Part shown: one piece after another, positions 62,171 through 64,000 of the stretch
How the letters are laid out: each line of letters starts with the position of its first letter
How positions within the stretch are numbered: the first letter of the stretch is position 1
Assembly: GCF_029852145.1 (NCBI RefSeq)
Contig: NC_079975.1
Span: 1,240,001-1,304,000, forward strand
Direction: 5' to 3'
DNA: 64,000 nt
DNA from: Microplitis mediator
Taxonomy: Eukaryota > Arthropoda > Insecta > Hymenoptera > Braconidae
Notes under the pieces: generated by a model
What the model saw: only the letters and a program-made list of their open reading frames with translations
The model's database searches: none
Told to the model about the DNA's origin: nothing
Program-made: the position numbers and the translations under genes

Positions 62171-63840
62171 GAAAAAATTATTGTACTGCATTAAAAAATT
62201 TATTTTCGAAAAATGTATTGTCCGACTGCATATCGACCTTCTCTACTTACACCACAACTTAAATAAAAATAAATAATTTATTCAATCTATAAAAAAAAAC
62301 TTGAAGTCCGAGTATAAATTTTTTATTCTACTTAAAAATAAATTTACAATCAAACTTTTATTATCTCATCTAAAAATAAAAAAACCATGAGATCAAAGTT
62401 CGATACAAGTTAAGCAACTTTCTAAAGTTCTTAGCAGGTTTCCGCGTTGACAAAAAAAGTTTAAAATATGAAATATAAAATGTAAGAGCTATAGATATGA
62501 AAGGTTGAATGAAAAATGCATTACTCTTGTGCGGACTTTTATCTCTCACGAGTGGATTTAAACACAACTGTAAAAGAATCACAGCCACTGTTATGTGCCA
62601 GCGTAGAACGTGGAAAGGACTCTAGTGCGATGGTCACGCTCCTGAGGTCACGTTTACATCGCAGTCCAGCCGATGGTTACCTACGTGACGTCGTTAATAC
62701 GCACCACATGCGACCCACCACCACCGCCGTTTTCAACCACTACCCCAATCCCTCTACAGCTGCTATTACCATCATCCTTTACTCTAAAGACATTTCAAGA
62801 ATCCTGCCAGTTTATTTCATAAACTCAAACAATCGCATTACTACTTACTCCTGTTTTAACTTCAACCCCCACCCAACCCACCCTTACTACTAAAACCAGA
62901 CGAAGGTATTTTTGAACCCAGAGTTATGCAGATTAAACTTTCTCTCTTTCAAACCCTAACTACCGTACGACATGCGATTTATATATATACGACTATATTA
63001 TTATTATTTATGTACACCATACGTGCATCTAATAAACCCCCTTTATTTTAAGCCTCGTAATTATTACTACTGACAGTTTGGACTTTCGTAATATTTTTCT
63101 CAAGAAAGGAAAGACATTAGAACTTGATATATAATTTTTTTTTTTTTCTTTTCGTTCACTGCCGTCTTCATTTTATTGTTCCGGAATATCTCGGTCTAAT
63201 TACCGGCACGCATTTTCTTAGACCCGATTGTTAGGCTTAGTGGGTTAATTACAAACGAGGTAATTTAATAACATACGAGTTAAAACTGTAAGTATTTATA
63301 CGAAGGGTATACTTTTTATTATTTGAAAAGTGATAAAAAATAATTGTACGGTTTATTTAATTTCTTGTTAATTGATAAATTGTTACGGAGATATTTTTGT
63401 GATTAAAAATAATTGTACGTTACTTAAGTCTGTATTGAGACATAAAAAATTTAATGTTTTTATTTTTATGTGTATAATTATTAGGTTGGGCAAAATGGGC
63501 TGGTGAAAAAAATTGCGTGATTTATTTTTATGAAGAGGGGAAGTCACTAATTTTAATTCTGAGGAAAGTAATTTTGTAGTAAAATGACCCAGTAAAAAAA
63601 AAGTTTTTTGAACTTAAACTCATAGAAAACTCAAAGAGTTATGCAATAAATTAAATTTTATTTGTTGACTATTTTTATAAAGAATAGGTCGCACATATTT
63701 GTGTATTAATCTAAGTAACTTGCAATGAGTTTCAAGAAACTCCGGGAATGTTTGGGCAAACATTTGGTGGTATGGATATTTTTTAGTGCTGGGGGATGAA
63801 TTTGTGTGGAGAGGAGCAAAGTAAAAGTAGTTGGTCTGTG

Positions 63841-63890
63841 TGTATAGAGAAATTGGAAGTCGAGGAAGAGGAAGAGGAGGTGGGGTAGGA
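63841..63890. repeat. GGAAGA purine-rich simple repeat
   Basis: GAAGTCGAGGAAGAGGAAGA followed by GGAGG; low complexity. Confidence 0.85.
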
Positions 63891-64000
63891 TAAAGAGACT
63901 TTGGGATAGCAAGTGAGCTATAGTCCGTAAACGCGGCGGCAAGTCAAATCGAATTGGCCGTCCTAAAGTTTCGCAGAGACTCGTTTCACGGCTGACGACG

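Larger units (their letters stand above)
44011..64000 (-). other. Syntrophin upstream intron (at least 20 kb, open at the window edge)
   Basis: No PDZ-coding frame (GGLGISIKGG-type) was found on the minus strand here, so the intron is inferred to run off the window. It carries six elements or element pairs (45283, 49835, 54317, 56094, 58262, 61717) and GC-richer unassigned blocks at 47.2-47.5 and 48.95-49.3 kb. The stretches 44011-45282, 50084-54316, 55159-56093, 56804-58236 and 62171-64000 hold only AT-rich DNA, ATAT runs and simple repeats as far as I can see. Confidence 0.6.

Noticed and set aside
62600..62760. Minus-strand frame VVVENGGGGG... considered as an N-terminal syntrophin exon
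   Set aside because: No initiator, weak acceptor, in-frame TAG just before the donor-like GTAACC, and no match to PH1.
44011..64000. PDZ core (GGLGISIKGG-type) in the upstream intron
   Set aside because: No matching frame was found on the minus strand by eye; the PDZ exons are more likely beyond the window.
1..64000. Endogenous viral or bracovirus-like genes
   Set aside because: No frame resembles a viral structural, replication or virulence-type protein. The repeats are explained better as transposable elements.

Overview
The window looks like AT-rich nuclear DNA of an insect, most likely a hymenopteran. The evidence is an animal gene with GT-AG introns of many kilobases, TA-flanked non-autonomous DNA transposons, and a 5'-truncated LINE with an A-tail. 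A parasitoid wasp is a guess from general genome style, not something the sequence proves. There are no bacterial genes, operons, rRNA, tRNA or CRISPR.

One protein-coding gene is clearly recognisable: an alpha/beta-class syntrophin on the minus strand (Drosophila Syn1-like; vertebrate SNTA1/SNTB1/SNTB2-like). Three consecutive internal exons are visible, at 44010-43822, 17565-17357 and 7729-7512. Their splice phases join perfectly. They encode the end of the PDZ region, the second half of the split PH1 domain, and the first part of PH2. The 5' exons (PH1a and the PDZ core) must lie beyond 64000 and the 3' exons (rest of PH2 and the SU domain) before position 1. The whole window is therefore the inside of one very large gene, with introns of >=7.5 kb, 9.6 kb, 26.3 kb and >=20 kb. 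Syntrophin is a cytoplasmic adaptor of the dystrophin-associated complex.

The introns are packed with mobile DNA. The dominant family is a 0.48-0.84 kb TA-flanked element with eight copies, about 5 kb or 8% of the window. Its ends are TACACTGTAAAAA and it carries two internal arrays built on the palindrome ACACCGGTGT. Other elements follow the same plan: short terminal inverted repeats around an interior saturated with one short, often palindromic, family-specific motif (for example AACGTTCAATTTACG, TTCTTGnnnCAAGAA, GTGTTAAAA, GAATTC/CAGAATT, CTCTAAATCGG, AGTGAAAAT, ACGCCCTTA). There is also a 723-bp near-perfect palindrome with 309-bp arms (10130-10852), a three-unit 197-bp tandem repeat (about 6065-6600) with a related inverted pair at 60.4-60.6 kb, and a LINE 3' fragment (13148-14066) with a DNA element inserted in its 3'UTR.

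Region by region: 1-7.5 kb is downstream intron with elements and GC-richer blocks; 7.5-17.6 kb holds two exons, the palindrome and the LINE; 17.6-43.8 kb is the giant intron with five of the ACCGGT elements and GC-richer unassigned open frames near 30.4-31.5 kb; 44-64 kb is upstream intron with six further element families. Most open frames in the window are compositional artefacts.
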